A DNA stretch of 20,217 nt, taken from positions 1 through 20,217 of the IMG/VR virus record IMGVR_UViG_3300020478_000092; one strand, written 5' to 3'. This DNA comes from a virus. A program made the translations under genes and the position numbers. The first letter of the stretch is position 1. Each line of letters begins with the position of its first letter. The notes under the pieces are model-generated. The model searched no databases. It was not told the DNA's origin and was given only the letters and a program-made list of their open reading frames with translations. This document shows, in pieces, positions 1 through 8,575 of this stretch.

Positions 1-171
1 TGCTTGAGAGCCACCTTTATTCTGGACCCAGAAGACATTGTTCAACATGTATCGGTCAATGCTTTGGACACAGGAAGAAACGTAGATGAGGTTATAAGAA
101 CGCTGAAGGCCCTACAATCAGGGGGTCTTACAGGTTGTTCTTGGTCCCCTGGCGATGAGTTTGTTGCATGA
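1..171 (+). CDS. Peroxiredoxin, AhpC/2-Cys type (C-terminal fragment, 5' end outside window)
   Basis: The first frame is open from the window edge to a TGA at 169-171 and reads as the C-terminal 56 residues of an AhpC-type peroxiredoxin. Diagnostic segments are RATFILDPEDIVQHVSVNA, then the GRNVDEVIRTLKALQ helix, then the resolving-cysteine segment GCSWSPGDEF. This layout matches the family, where the C-terminal Cys of one subunit resolves the sulfenic acid on the peroxidatic Cys of the other while reducing peroxides. It most resembles the short-tailed AhpC forms with an xCxW-x-x-GD ending. The peroxidatic Cys lies in the missing part. The stop overlaps the next start (ATGA), so the gene sits in the same transcription unit as the exonuclease. 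In a phage this would be an auxiliary metabolic gene. The family call is strong; substrate and activity are inferred. Confidence 0.82.
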   Translation, partial: CLRATFILDPEDIVQHVSVNALDTGRNVDEVIRTLKALQSGGLTGCSWSPGDEFVA

Positions 172-917
172 AGAACGAGATTCTTTTTTCGTCTCCCTAT
201 GAATACGCTGAACTTTCCCGTGAGACCACGGAGAAGGGGCGTGTTTATTTAAACGGGGAAGAACGACTGAGTTCTGTTACCACGATTCTTTCTAAAACCA
301 AAGCGGAGAACGACAGTCTACAACAGTGGATTGAACGGGTGGGCAAGGAAGAAGCTGAACGCATACGAAACGAAGCGGCAGCTAGAGGCACCGAAATGCA
401 CGAGATTCTTGAAAGACAGTTAAAAGAAGGCAGCATTTGGGACTATTATCCAGAAACACCAGAGCAAAAGCGTGCCTATAAAATGGCCTGTACGATCATG
501 GACCAAGGGTTTCCGTCCATTGACCAAGTGTACGGGTGTGAGATTCCTTTGTACTACCCAGGGAAGTATGCCGGCACCGCTGATGTGATTGGTAGGCATT
601 TAGGCGAAGAAGCTATCATGGACTTTAAACAAACCAACACACCTAAGAGACGAAGGCGCTATGTTTGGGATTATTTTCAACAACTCGCTGCCTATGCCAT
701 GGCACACAACGAAGTTTATGGCACCGAGATTAAGAAGGGTGTGATTATGATGTGCTCAGTAGATTGTTTTTATCAAGAGTTTGTTTTGGAAGGCAGAGAG
801 TTTGAGCGCGCCGCAGAAGCCTGGAACACTCGGCTAGAAAAATTTATTCAGAGTATTCAGCCTCCTTCTCTCGAACAATCTCAGCCTGAGGCTGAGACAG
901 AAGAGGAAGGTTCTTAA
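168..917 (+). CDS. PD-(D/E)XK exonuclease (Cas4/RecB/MGME1-like)
   Basis: A 249-residue protein with the ordered motifs of a PD-(D/E)XK nuclease of the RecB/Cas4/MGME1 type. They are an N-terminal SVTTILS segment near 36-42, the RGTEMHEILE helix with His78, a Glu at 125 (CEIPLYY), GTAD with Asp139, the catalytic DFK at 152-154, and the Q-x-x-A-Y motif at about 172-176. Such phage enzymes degrade or process DNA ends during replication, recombination or host-DNA breakdown. The ATG at 168 overlaps the peroxiredoxin stop by ATGA, so the two are probably translationally coupled. The last 25 codons are hydrophilic (rich in Glu, Gln and Ser) and run antisense through the end of the giant virion-type gene on the other strand. 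Nuclease assignment is firm; exonuclease polarity is not visible. Confidence 0.87.
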   Translation: MKNEILFSSPYEYAELSRETTEKGRVYLNGEERLSSVTTILSKTKAENDSLQQWIERVGKEEAERIRNEAAARGTEMHEILERQLKEGSIWDYYPETPEQKRAYKMACTIMDQGFPSIDQVYGCEIPLYYPGKYAGTADVIGRHLGEEAIMDFKQTNTPKRRRRYVWDYFQQLAAYAMAHNEVYGTEIKKGVIMMCSVDCFYQEFVLEGREFERAAEAWNTRLEKFIQSIQPPSLEQSQPEAETEEEGS

Positions 918-3900
918 AGTAATCATAGACTTCCACGAGAGCATCTATCGGAAAGAAACGCCCTGATGGCAATTGTTCTGCTTCTTCAATGGCCTCTGTT
1001 TGTTTATCAAAATCTTTTTTCAGGCTGGTTAAAGCAGCCCTGCTTTTAAGAGCAAGGTTTTCTTCGTTTCTAAGCATCGCCCTTTGTTTGGCACTTAGTC
1101 GTTCTCTCTTGGTGTTGTCAAGAACAGCCTCCCTAATGTTTAATAGCTCTGCTGCTTTAAAGGTAGAGAAAATATCCTGATTAACAAAATAATTGGACTT
1201 CTGCATAGCAAGATAAGCGTCCAAGAGTTCTTGAGGAGTAACCGCTCCTTTGTTGTACACTTGTTTAGTAAAGATTTTTTCAGCGTCTCTTTGCTCGTTT
1301 AGTAGGTCCGTCAAAGCAAAACTTAAGCTGGAAGTAGGATTAACTCTACTGACTTTAATACCAAAGAAAGAAGCCAAGGCGTCTTCAAATTCTTGCTTGG
1401 TGCCAAAGCGATCGTAGGCTTTCTCCCCTTCTTGTGCACCACGAATCACTTTTTCAGTCGCTGACACAAAACCAGGAGCAACTCGGTCCCAGACATAATT
1501 AAGATAGGCCACGGACTCATCACCAACGCCGCCCAATGGTTTTCCTCTGCCCTCGGCCTCGTTCCAAATAGGTCGACCAGTATTACTGTTTCTGTTTTGT
1601 GCTATGTCTAACATGGCTTGCATATAAATCGAAAGCTCCAGAAAAGGCTCAGAGAAATTCCCCATAGCCTCAGTGATTCCAGAAACAACGGCATCCGACG
1701 TAGAGCGCCCTTCATCCATGGCTTTTGACGCTTCACTAAGAATAGTGGGAGCCATTTTTGCCAGATCGTCATAGACAGCGATATAGCTTCCGTCAATAAA
1801 ATCAAAACCACCGCCCTCTGCCTCGGTTTTTTTAGCGATTGGGATAATCAAATTGTTTTGTGCCCAATCCGGTAAGAACTTTCTTGCGGCCTCAATGTCC
1901 TCATCATCAATATCCGAAACAGCTTGTCCAATAGCTTGAGCCGCTGCACCTACTCCATACGCCGCTGTTCCATACCCTATAAATCGGGCTGCACCACGTT
2001 GTCTTATTGCAGAGTTGCTTGATTTCATTTCTATAAAACTTGTTTGTATAATATTGGCAGATGTTCTAACGATCTCCGTGGGAAAAGCAATAAAGTTTCC
2101 AAACACAGCAAGGGGTCCTGTTCTTAGTGTCTCTGCAAACTTACCTACATAGTCGTAGTTTGGAATGGTTTGTCTGACATAAAACGCGGCCAACTCTTTT
2201 TGCGCCTGTTCAAAACTTTGCCTGTTGATTGTGTAAGACATGTCAAGGGCTTTAGCATGAGCTAAAAGCTGGTTAAAATCAGCTTCTGTAGGGAAAGCTT
2301 TTTTGACCGCCTGTAATTCAGACGCATAAGCCACCACCTTCCAAAAATCATCTGCCGCTGTATAAAAGTCTTCGGCCCGGCTGTACCACCGTTTAAGAGG
2401 GTTAGCTGTCGCAGCAACAAAGTCTCCTGGACCGTCAAAGATTCCGGAACTCGCCGTCCTCCAAGAGGCCAAAAGGTCCCCCAGTCTTACAGAAGTGTTC
2501 AATACACCAAGATCCAAAAGCTCTCGGTAAGTTTCTTGTGCGGCTTGTCTGGAAGTAATAGGTCTTCCTTGTTCATCAACACCTTGTTTCCACAACTGAT
2601 GGCCCACTACTTTCATGGCTTCTGGTAAATTTTTAAAGCCTATAAAGTGCCCATTACCGAGCACAAAAAGTGCCGCACTTAAAAAGTTTCTAATTTGTGC
2701 CGGCGGACTTAAAACAATTTTCCCCAGTTGTATCCACGCTTTTGGAGCAACCACAAGGTTTCTCCAAACGCTGCTGTTGTTAAAACCTACAGCGGGGGAT
2801 TCAGAAACAGCCAAAACTTCAGCCACTTCTTTGGTGGTGTACATACCTTCAAAAGGGTTATAGCCATCAGACGTAACTTTAACTGTGAGACCGCTCTCTT
2901 TTGCAAACCAGTTGGGAGAGATTCCCTGAGTGTCTCCTTTGGGCACAGGCACCGGAGAAAATAAACGTTGACCAGGCATCGCGTTAAGCACAGCCATTCT
3001 CTGCCAAAACCGGTTGCTTTCAAGAACAGAAGACAAACGAGCAGTTGTGACCGCAGCAGCTTCTCCTGGGTTAGTTATTTCTCCCATCAGAGCCCTAATT
3101 TCTTGGGGTATTCTGCGCCGTCTTTTTAATATTTTTTGAGTTGTGTCTGTAATCAAAGCCTCTTCTTCTGTTTGGGGGCTTCCTCTTCCAAAAATACCTC
3201 CCAATTCAGTGGCTTCTTGTTCTCCAATATAGCCTTGGCCTATTAGACGAATATCGTTTTCGATTTCGTCTTCGGTTTTTCCTCTTTTTCTTAGCAAAGC
3301 TCTAACGTCCGCAACTTTTTGTCGCATAACCTTTGCTGATTTAGTGGGCATTGTGCGGTTCCACCAACTCAAAGGATCATACCCCCCGGCCGTTTCAAAA
3401 ATTTGGTAAGAACGGGTCATATAAGAGCCGATGTTCTCTTCAATCACTTCTCTTAAAATCTTTCCACCTTTTTTACTAGACAACACTTCTGCGGGAAGCT
3501 CTTTCAGCAAACGTTTGCTCATCATGTCAATAAAACTACGCAGTTCAATAAAAGGTTCTCGCAACGGCTCAGGAAGATTGTTGGCCGCTTTGGAGGCACT
3601 AAGTTTTTTTATCTTACTGTAGTCCCCCTGTTGTTCTCCTATCATCTCCTCTATTTCTTTTAGGTCGCTTTCCCAAATCATTAGTTGGGTTTCTTTGTTT
3701 CCTAAATTTTCTTTGGTGTTAAACCTTTGGAGCATTGCTTGTTGCGCTTCATTTAAGTTTTCGTATTTTATTTCCCCGCCCCTAAACAACGTTAAAAGGC
3801 TTATGTCCTTTTTAAGCTCTTTAATAGCGGCCTCCCTTTCTTTTCTTTGTTGTTTTAGTTCAGCTATTTCTTCCGGGGACCTTTTATACTTTATAAAGGT

Positions 3901-6222
3901 GCCTCTAAGTTGCTTGGTTATCGCCTTCTCCGCCTCTTCCTGGGTGGAATACATCCCTTTATCTACCGCGTGCGCAATAGCAAGGTCCATAGTGGTCTTC
4001 ATTTGTTCCGCCATTTTGTTCATGGCGCGAATCCGCCCTAGTCGGTCTCTTGACAACATGAAAGCTTCCCATCCTAATGGTCCGCTTGGTGCGAACCAAT
4101 ATTTAAGGCCGCCCATTATGCCTCTAAAAAAATTAGCCGAACGAGACAGTTCCGGAGAAGCATCAAGCAGCAAGGACCTAACTTGTGTATCTACTCGACC
4201 TTTATTTTTTGATTCTCTATATTTATTAAAAAGACCTGTGCCTCCAGTAACCTGTCCTTCTTTATTTGTTTTAATGTCTCTGGTTTCAAACCTAGTGTTG
4301 TCTCTGGTTTCCTGTACATTGTCGGTTTTGTTCAGTGTCTCATTGTCGTCTTCAAAAAAGCGTACGCCCACCGCTTCTCCCTCAATTCCGGTTTGTTCTT
4401 TTACATAATCTTCCCAAGTCTGAGGATTTGCTACGGCTTTTTGGGCCTCCTCAAACTTACCTTTTTCAACAAGAATATAGTTTCCGTCTTGGGCCAAGCT
4501 CATTGGACCCATTTTTTTAATTCGTCTTTTGGTTCTCCTTGAAAAACCTTGGCCCACCAAAAGATTTTGTAGCCTTTCGTTTTGCATGTTCATAGCAGTA
4601 TCATGGTTCATAATCATTTGGGCCATTTCTCTATTAGTGGCTGTTTGTTTTTTTCCTTTTTTTCTAATGGAGGAAGCAAGTCCCCGTTTTTTAAGCTGTT
4701 TTTGAAGAGTCTTGCGGCCTTCTTCCTCTAACAGCCTTAGTCCTGCTTCGTATTCCGCTGTCTGTGCTGCGGCATAAACAATGGAGGCGCCCCCGGTCAA
4801 CGCCCTGCTTTCAATTAGCTTTTGGTTAAGTATCTTATTAATAACTGCTTCTTTGTTGTCTTTTCTACTAACCTGAATTAACCGTATTGAGGGACCATGC
4901 TCCTGTTCTAAAACAAAGCTCTTTGCTTCTTCTAATAATGCTTTTTCGTCTAGCTTTCTTAACTCCTCCCTATTTTTAGCCCGGTCTATTTTTTCTTTTG
5001 CCGTAAGGGCACCAAAGTTTTCTAGGTGATAGTTATGTCGCAATTGGGACTGTCTCTCTTGTACCTCATCCTCGGTCAAAAGATTTATAAGACTTTTATC
5101 GCTGGCGTTTTTTCTTGCTTTCAGGTTTCTACGTTCCGCTTCTTCTCTTAATTGTTCAGAAGACATTTTTTGCCAAGTTTCTCCTGCAACATTAACTTCT
5201 TTTTCCACCTGTTCTCTAATCTCGTCATATCTCTGTTTTACTTCTCGCTCACTTTTCTTTCTCTGATTAACACCGTATTGACTGATGGCCCCGGACACAC
5301 TACCTAGTGTTCCACCACCAATGCTTCCTAACAAGAAAGCGTTGAGCAAAGAACTTTGCAGTTGCCCTTCTTCACTGGCCAAACCGGTTGCGGCTTCAGC
5401 CATAAAGTCCTCGATCCCTTCTTGCGACGCTTCTGTGGCACCTTCCATTAAAGAAGCCTTCACCGCTTGCGCCACTGCCGCTTTAGCCACGCCCTTCTCT
5501 ACCCCTTCGGCCACCAATTTATCGGTGACTTCTTTAAGGGTTGTTTTCTTTAAAAGAACCGGCATTAAAGGTTTAAGACCAAAGGCAATTGAAGCAACGT
5601 CTAGGGAAGCAACCATGGCTCCTCCTGCCATTGCTGCGCCAGGGGATTCAAAATCTTCCCCGGCTCTGGCTTTCATTTCACGATCTACCTCACCGGTACT
5701 GAGTATAAAAGAAGGAAGGAAAGCACCCAAAGCACCGCCTAATAAACCACCAACCGCGGTTCCGGCGGGTCCAGCAAAGGTCCCCAAAGCGGCTCCCGCC
5801 TTGGCTCCCCCAATAGCTGTGGGCATAGAAACAGCAACGGAGGGAAGGATTTGTGCCATTCCTTGTTTAATAAAAGTCATGGCATCGCCCAAGTCTTCCA
5901 CTTCTTCGGCAATCATGGGACGCCCACGTTTGGCTATTTGTTGATCGTTAAAGGCAACGCCGCGATTACCGGCATCAACTAATCTTTCTGAGTCGAACAC
6001 TTCGCCCAACACACGCACGCCAGCCCAACCACTTGCTTGTAGTTCGTCAACTGTTCTGCTTAATACGGAGCCAAAGCCCTCGTCTCTTGGGTCGCCGGAG
6101 ATGGGAGTAGTTGTTTCCTCTAAAGGAGAAAAGGGATCATATTCTTGTTCTTCTAGTGCAACAAAAGGATCATAAACCGACTCTTGTTCTTCTTCTAGCG
6201 CGGCAAAAGGATCATAAGACAT
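844..6222 (-). CDS. Giant virion-type protein, probable internal/DNA-ejection protein (1,792 aa)
   Basis: The largest gene and the last of the leftward unit. I do not recognise a catalytic domain. From the N-terminus: three short YDPFxxLEE repeats (residues 3-36); a Gly/Ala-rich hydrophobic stretch (about 125-176) and another at 193-225; two segments resembling SAP-type helix-turn-helix DNA-binding motifs (about 353-385 and 420-465); long charged helical or coiled-coil tracts; a hydrophobic segment around 1170-1195 (SPPAQIRNFLSAALFVLGNG); then a mixed helical C-terminus. Size, helical content, membrane-active Gly/Ala segments and position at the end of the tail module fit the large internal or ejection proteins of podovirus-like phages, or the broader class of large polyvalent phage proteins. 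The ATG lies one base after the upstream TAA, with GGGG as a weak ribosome site. The 3' end overlaps the convergent exonuclease gene by 74 bp. Gene reality is near certain; role is inferred. Confidence 0.85.
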   Translation of the reverse strand: MSYDPFAALEEEQESVYDPFVALEEQEYDPFSPLEETTTPISGDPRDEGFGSVLSRTVDELQASGWAGVRVLGEVFDSERLVDAGNRGVAFNDQQIAKRGRPMIAEEVEDLGDAMTFIKQGMAQILPSVAVSMPTAIGGAKAGAALGTFAGPAGTAVGGLLGGALGAFLPSFILSTGEVDREMKARAGEDFESPGAAMAGGAMVASLDVASIAFGLKPLMPVLLKKTTLKEVTDKLVAEGVEKGVAKAAVAQAVKASLMEGATEASQEGIEDFMAEAATGLASEEGQLQSSLLNAFLLGSIGGGTLGSVSGAISQYGVNQRKKSEREVKQRYDEIREQVEKEVNVAGETWQKMSSEQLREEAERRNLKARKNASDKSLINLLTEDEVQERQSQLRHNYHLENFGALTAKEKIDRAKNREELRKLDEKALLEEAKSFVLEQEHGPSIRLIQVSRKDNKEAVINKILNQKLIESRALTGGASIVYAAAQTAEYEAGLRLLEEEGRKTLQKQLKKRGLASSIRKKGKKQTATNREMAQMIMNHDTAMNMQNERLQNLLVGQGFSRRTKRRIKKMGPMSLAQDGNYILVEKGKFEEAQKAVANPQTWEDYVKEQTGIEGEAVGVRFFEDDNETLNKTDNVQETRDNTRFETRDIKTNKEGQVTGGTGLFNKYRESKNKGRVDTQVRSLLLDASPELSRSANFFRGIMGGLKYWFAPSGPLGWEAFMLSRDRLGRIRAMNKMAEQMKTTMDLAIAHAVDKGMYSTQEEAEKAITKQLRGTFIKYKRSPEEIAELKQQRKEREAAIKELKKDISLLTLFRGGEIKYENLNEAQQAMLQRFNTKENLGNKETQLMIWESDLKEIEEMIGEQQGDYSKIKKLSASKAANNLPEPLREPFIELRSFIDMMSKRLLKELPAEVLSSKKGGKILREVIEENIGSYMTRSYQIFETAGGYDPLSWWNRTMPTKSAKVMRQKVADVRALLRKRGKTEDEIENDIRLIGQGYIGEQEATELGGIFGRGSPQTEEEALITDTTQKILKRRRRIPQEIRALMGEITNPGEAAAVTTARLSSVLESNRFWQRMAVLNAMPGQRLFSPVPVPKGDTQGISPNWFAKESGLTVKVTSDGYNPFEGMYTTKEVAEVLAVSESPAVGFNNSSVWRNLVVAPKAWIQLGKIVLSPPAQIRNFLSAALFVLGNGHFIGFKNLPEAMKVVGHQLWKQGVDEQGRPITSRQAAQETYRELLDLGVLNTSVRLGDLLASWRTASSGIFDGPGDFVAATANPLKRWYSRAEDFYTAADDFWKVVAYASELQAVKKAFPTEADFNQLLAHAKALDMSYTINRQSFEQAQKELAAFYVRQTIPNYDYVGKFAETLRTGPLAVFGNFIAFPTEIVRTSANIIQTSFIEMKSSNSAIRQRGAARFIGYGTAAYGVGAAAQAIGQAVSDIDDEDIEAARKFLPDWAQNNLIIPIAKKTEAEGGGFDFIDGSYIAVYDDLAKMAPTILSEASKAMDEGRSTSDAVVSGITEAMGNFSEPFLELSIYMQAMLDIAQNRNSNTGRPIWNEAEGRGKPLGGVGDESVAYLNYVWDRVAPGFVSATEKVIRGAQEGEKAYDRFGTKQEFEDALASFFGIKVSRVNPTSSLSFALTDLLNEQRDAEKIFTKQVYNKGAVTPQELLDAYLAMQKSNYFVNQDIFSTFKAAELLNIREAVLDNTKRERLSAKQRAMLRNEENLALKSRAALTSLKKDFDKQTEAIEEAEQLPSGRFFPIDALVEVYDYFKNLPLLSQPQAEIVREKEAEYSE
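879..897. terminator. Perfect hairpin in the convergent gene overlap (candidate bidirectional terminator)
   Basis: Positions 879-886 (tctcagcc) and 890-897 (ggctgaga) form a perfect 8-bp inverted repeat with a 3-nt loop (tga). It lies inside the 74-bp region where the 3' ends of two convergent coding sequences overlap. A hairpin here could stop or slow transcription from both sides. No strong U-run follows on either strand, so it is not a textbook intrinsic terminator. In the exonuclease frame it encodes the alternating SQPEAE tail, so chance symmetry in a repetitive codon run is the alternative. Confidence 0.35.
6115..6216 (-). repeat. Triple YDPFxxLEE motif at the N-terminus of the giant protein
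   Basis: Residues 3-36 of the giant protein contain three copies of an acidic-aromatic motif: YDPFAALEE, YDPFVALEE and YDPFSPLEE, spaced 14 and 11 residues apart. At DNA level the copies share the run coding for YDPF (ggatcata in the + strand) but differ in flanking codons, which suggests selection on the protein rather than recent duplication. A repeated short linear motif in a disordered N-terminus is typical of docking tags. Confidence 0.85.
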
Positions 6223-6223
6223 T

Positions 6224-8575
6224 TTATACCCCGCGCCATGCTTCTACTATAGTCCTACTCGTATGTTTTTTGTTGTTACCACTTCTATCTATAAACGTTG
6301 TTCCTATTAAGCTTCTATAAAGCTCAATGAAATTCATCTCTTTTCCTTTAATAGTTTTTGTTCCTTCTAAACCTGGGCCGAGAACGCCTTGGTCAAGTAT
6401 ATACTGAGCATTTACATCTCCGCCCAGCATCATAGTCTCGATTGCGTCTTCTTTGCTCACTGTGTCTTTCCCCCTGCTTTTCAAAAGGTCTGCCCAAATA
6501 GCCGCTGGCCTACTAGAACTCGGGTCTGCTCCACCAAGTTCAATTTTAAGTCTTTCAAGGTCCATGGCCATTTGGTTTTCAATTTGCGATTGAGCAAGAG
6601 CAGCTTCGGCATCTAACATAGACTTATCAATGTTTGAAAGAATCTCGTATTGCTTAAGCTTTATGTCATACAATGCTTTAACGTCTCGGTCACGTCTGGC
6701 TTCGGTTTCTTGTTTCCTTAAGTTCTCAAACTCTATTTTGTTTCGGTTGTTTTGTTGAAAACGATCCTGCTCAAAGCTTTTACGCAACAAGTCTTTCTTC
6801 ACAGCCGTTGCTCCAGAGCCCACTGTCTGTGTAGGGGTACTAAGTGCCCTATATCTTGCTTGTTCCGGAATCCTTCGCTCAATGTCGTCAAAAATCTTTC
6901 GCATGTTTTCGTCTTGTTTCTTGGCATCTTCCCCGTAGTCTTTGATGCTTTGGTCTAAGATAGATGTTATGCCTTCAATACTTTTTTCCGTGGTTCCTTT
7001 TAATGTTTCCGCTTTTTCTTTTACACCGGCCAAAGGATCGCCTTGTTGCATGAGTCTAATAAGCTCAAGAGCCGTTTCCTCACTATACCCGGCTTGTTTC
7101 GCAGCGTTCAGTACGGCGGCTATGTCTTCCCCGGACCCTTGGAAAGAAAGACCTTGGTCCCCGGACCCTTGTCCTCCTGGTAAACCTCTTTTCTGCGCGG
7201 TAACTTCGATCTCTTCTATAGGAGACTCTTCTATAGGAGGAGCCATCATTTCTTGGTATTGGGTAACAATGGCCCTGGTCCTCGGATCTTTAAGTATTGA
7301 GCTTACTCCCCCGGTTTGCCCAACTTTAGTCATAAACCCTGATTTACGAAAACCTTCTGTGCCTTTAATAGCGTCCAAGAGTTCTTGTTTTGCTTTTTCT
7401 TCGGGGGTAATTTCTTTTCTGCGCTCTTCTAATAACTCTTCATAAGACAGCCCCTCTATTCGTCGTCGTTCTGCGCCCGGCAAAGAAAAGCCGCCTTTTT
7501 GTTCCTCAACTAATTTTTTTATTTGCGCTATATCGGGCCCGTATTTTTTAACCATAAGCTCTTCAGCGGTTTCCAAAGAAACGCCCTCGTTCCTTATGTC
7601 TTCATCTATCCAAGCCCATTCATCCGACACTTCTCCTCCGTCTTGATACCCTGGAATCAGTCCGCCGTTCTTCGCCATTACAGCGGTGTCCATTAACGGT
7701 TCTTCGCTGCCCACTTCGGGGACTTGGAAAATAGCCACGAGTTCTTCACGATAAGGCATAAGATCATCGCTGCTGATTAGGTTAGCGTCTGCCGGGACTT
7801 CTGGATACTTTTCCGTTATCTCGTTTTCAATCCGTCTTGCAGATCGTGCAAGATCGTCCATGCTGCTTTTAATAATAAAGGAAGGACTGTTCCCGGTGGC
7901 CTCTTCCGCTTTAGCGGTGCTTTTTAATATGTTAAATTCTTCGTCTAAGCGGCCCTGCGCTTCTTGTTTTGCCATTGCCACGATTGGTTCATCGTCTTCA
8001 ACTTCTTCGGCGTCCAAGGCCAGTTCAATAATACCTCTTTCGTTAGGCACATTTCTCTCAGGCATAGCTTCTGGCGCAGGCGCAGCGGAAACCGATGCAA
8101 TACCTGGTCCTCCTTGTGCGGCCATTGCGTTTATCATTGGATTGGTTTCTACAATTTCTTCGCCTTCAAACAACTCAGGCATCATGCCGCCATTTTGTAG
8201 GCCGACGATGCCCCCTGTTCTCATTTTAGGTGCACCTCTTTGTGCCTCTATGGCTTTCGCCAAGTCCTGCATGACTTGTTCTTTAGGAACCTGGTGCCCA
8301 CCGGCAATGTTCTTAGCGTGCCAGTGAATCTCCGACTCATAGTCTCTAGGCAAACGGAAACGATTCGGGTCACTCGATGAAAAAAGACGCGCTGTTTTTT
8401 CTATTTCCTTTTGATATTCCGCTTCTTTAGCCAACTGTTCTTGTCTGTACGCAGGCATTTCTTCGACCACGCTTCCTTGCTCGTACCCAGGAATACCTTT
8501 AGGCATGCCCACAAAACCACCGCCCATCATGTTGTGGGGGTTTTTAAACAGTGGTCGTTGACTCCAGCCCGGCAT
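6224..8575 (-). CDS. Virion-type structural protein with Gly-rich motifs and coiled coil (783 aa)
   Basis: A hydrophilic, Glu-rich protein with no recognised enzyme domain. The N-terminal half carries three Gly-rich turn motifs: GGGFVGMPKGIPGY (18-31), GGIVGLQNGGMMP (121-133) and GGLIPGYQDGGEV (304-316), separated by charged or disordered stretches. Residues 453-464 (IEEIEVTAQKRG) look like the plug-start/TonB-box segment of TonB-dependent receptors. Residues about 520-680 are strongly helical and charged, probably coiled coil. Similar GG-x-x-G motifs occur in the neighbouring 365- and 339-residue proteins, which ties them together as one assembly. The ATG overlaps the upstream stop (TAATG) and the gene is followed one base later by the giant gene. 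A role as tail, internal or DNA-ejection protein is inferred from position only. Confidence 0.82.
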   Translation of the reverse strand: MPGWSQRPLFKNPHNMMGGGFVGMPKGIPGYEQGSVVEEMPAYRQEQLAKEAEYQKEIEKTARLFSSSDPNRFRLPRDYESEIHWHAKNIAGGHQVPKEQVMQDLAKAIEAQRGAPKMRTGGIVGLQNGGMMPELFEGEEIVETNPMINAMAAQGGPGIASVSAAPAPEAMPERNVPNERGIIELALDAEEVEDDEPIVAMAKQEAQGRLDEEFNILKSTAKAEEATGNSPSFIIKSSMDDLARSARRIENEITEKYPEVPADANLISSDDLMPYREELVAIFQVPEVGSEEPLMDTAVMAKNGGLIPGYQDGGEVSDEWAWIDEDIRNEGVSLETAEELMVKKYGPDIAQIKKLVEEQKGGFSLPGAERRRIEGLSYEELLEERRKEITPEEKAKQELLDAIKGTEGFRKSGFMTKVGQTGGVSSILKDPRTRAIVTQYQEMMAPPIEESPIEEIEVTAQKRGLPGGQGSGDQGLSFQGSGEDIAAVLNAAKQAGYSEETALELIRLMQQGDPLAGVKEKAETLKGTTEKSIEGITSILDQSIKDYGEDAKKQDENMRKIFDDIERRIPEQARYRALSTPTQTVGSGATAVKKDLLRKSFEQDRFQQNNRNKIEFENLRKQETEARRDRDVKALYDIKLKQYEILSNIDKSMLDAEAALAQSQIENQMAMDLERLKIELGGADPSSSRPAAIWADLLKSRGKDTVSKEDAIETMMLGGDVNAQYILDQGVLGPGLEGTKTIKGKEMNFIELYRSLIGTTFIDRSGNNKKHTSRTIVEAWRGV

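Noticed and set aside
3695-4408. 237-codon open frame on the + strand inside the giant gene
   Set aside because: Antisense to a Lys/Glu-rich helical region; composition (Ser/Leu/Phe) is that of a shadow frame and no ribosome site or neighbour supports it.
5285-5944. 219-codon Ala/Pro/Ser-rich + strand frame
   Set aside because: Mirror of the Gly/Ala-rich N-terminal part of the giant protein; shadow.
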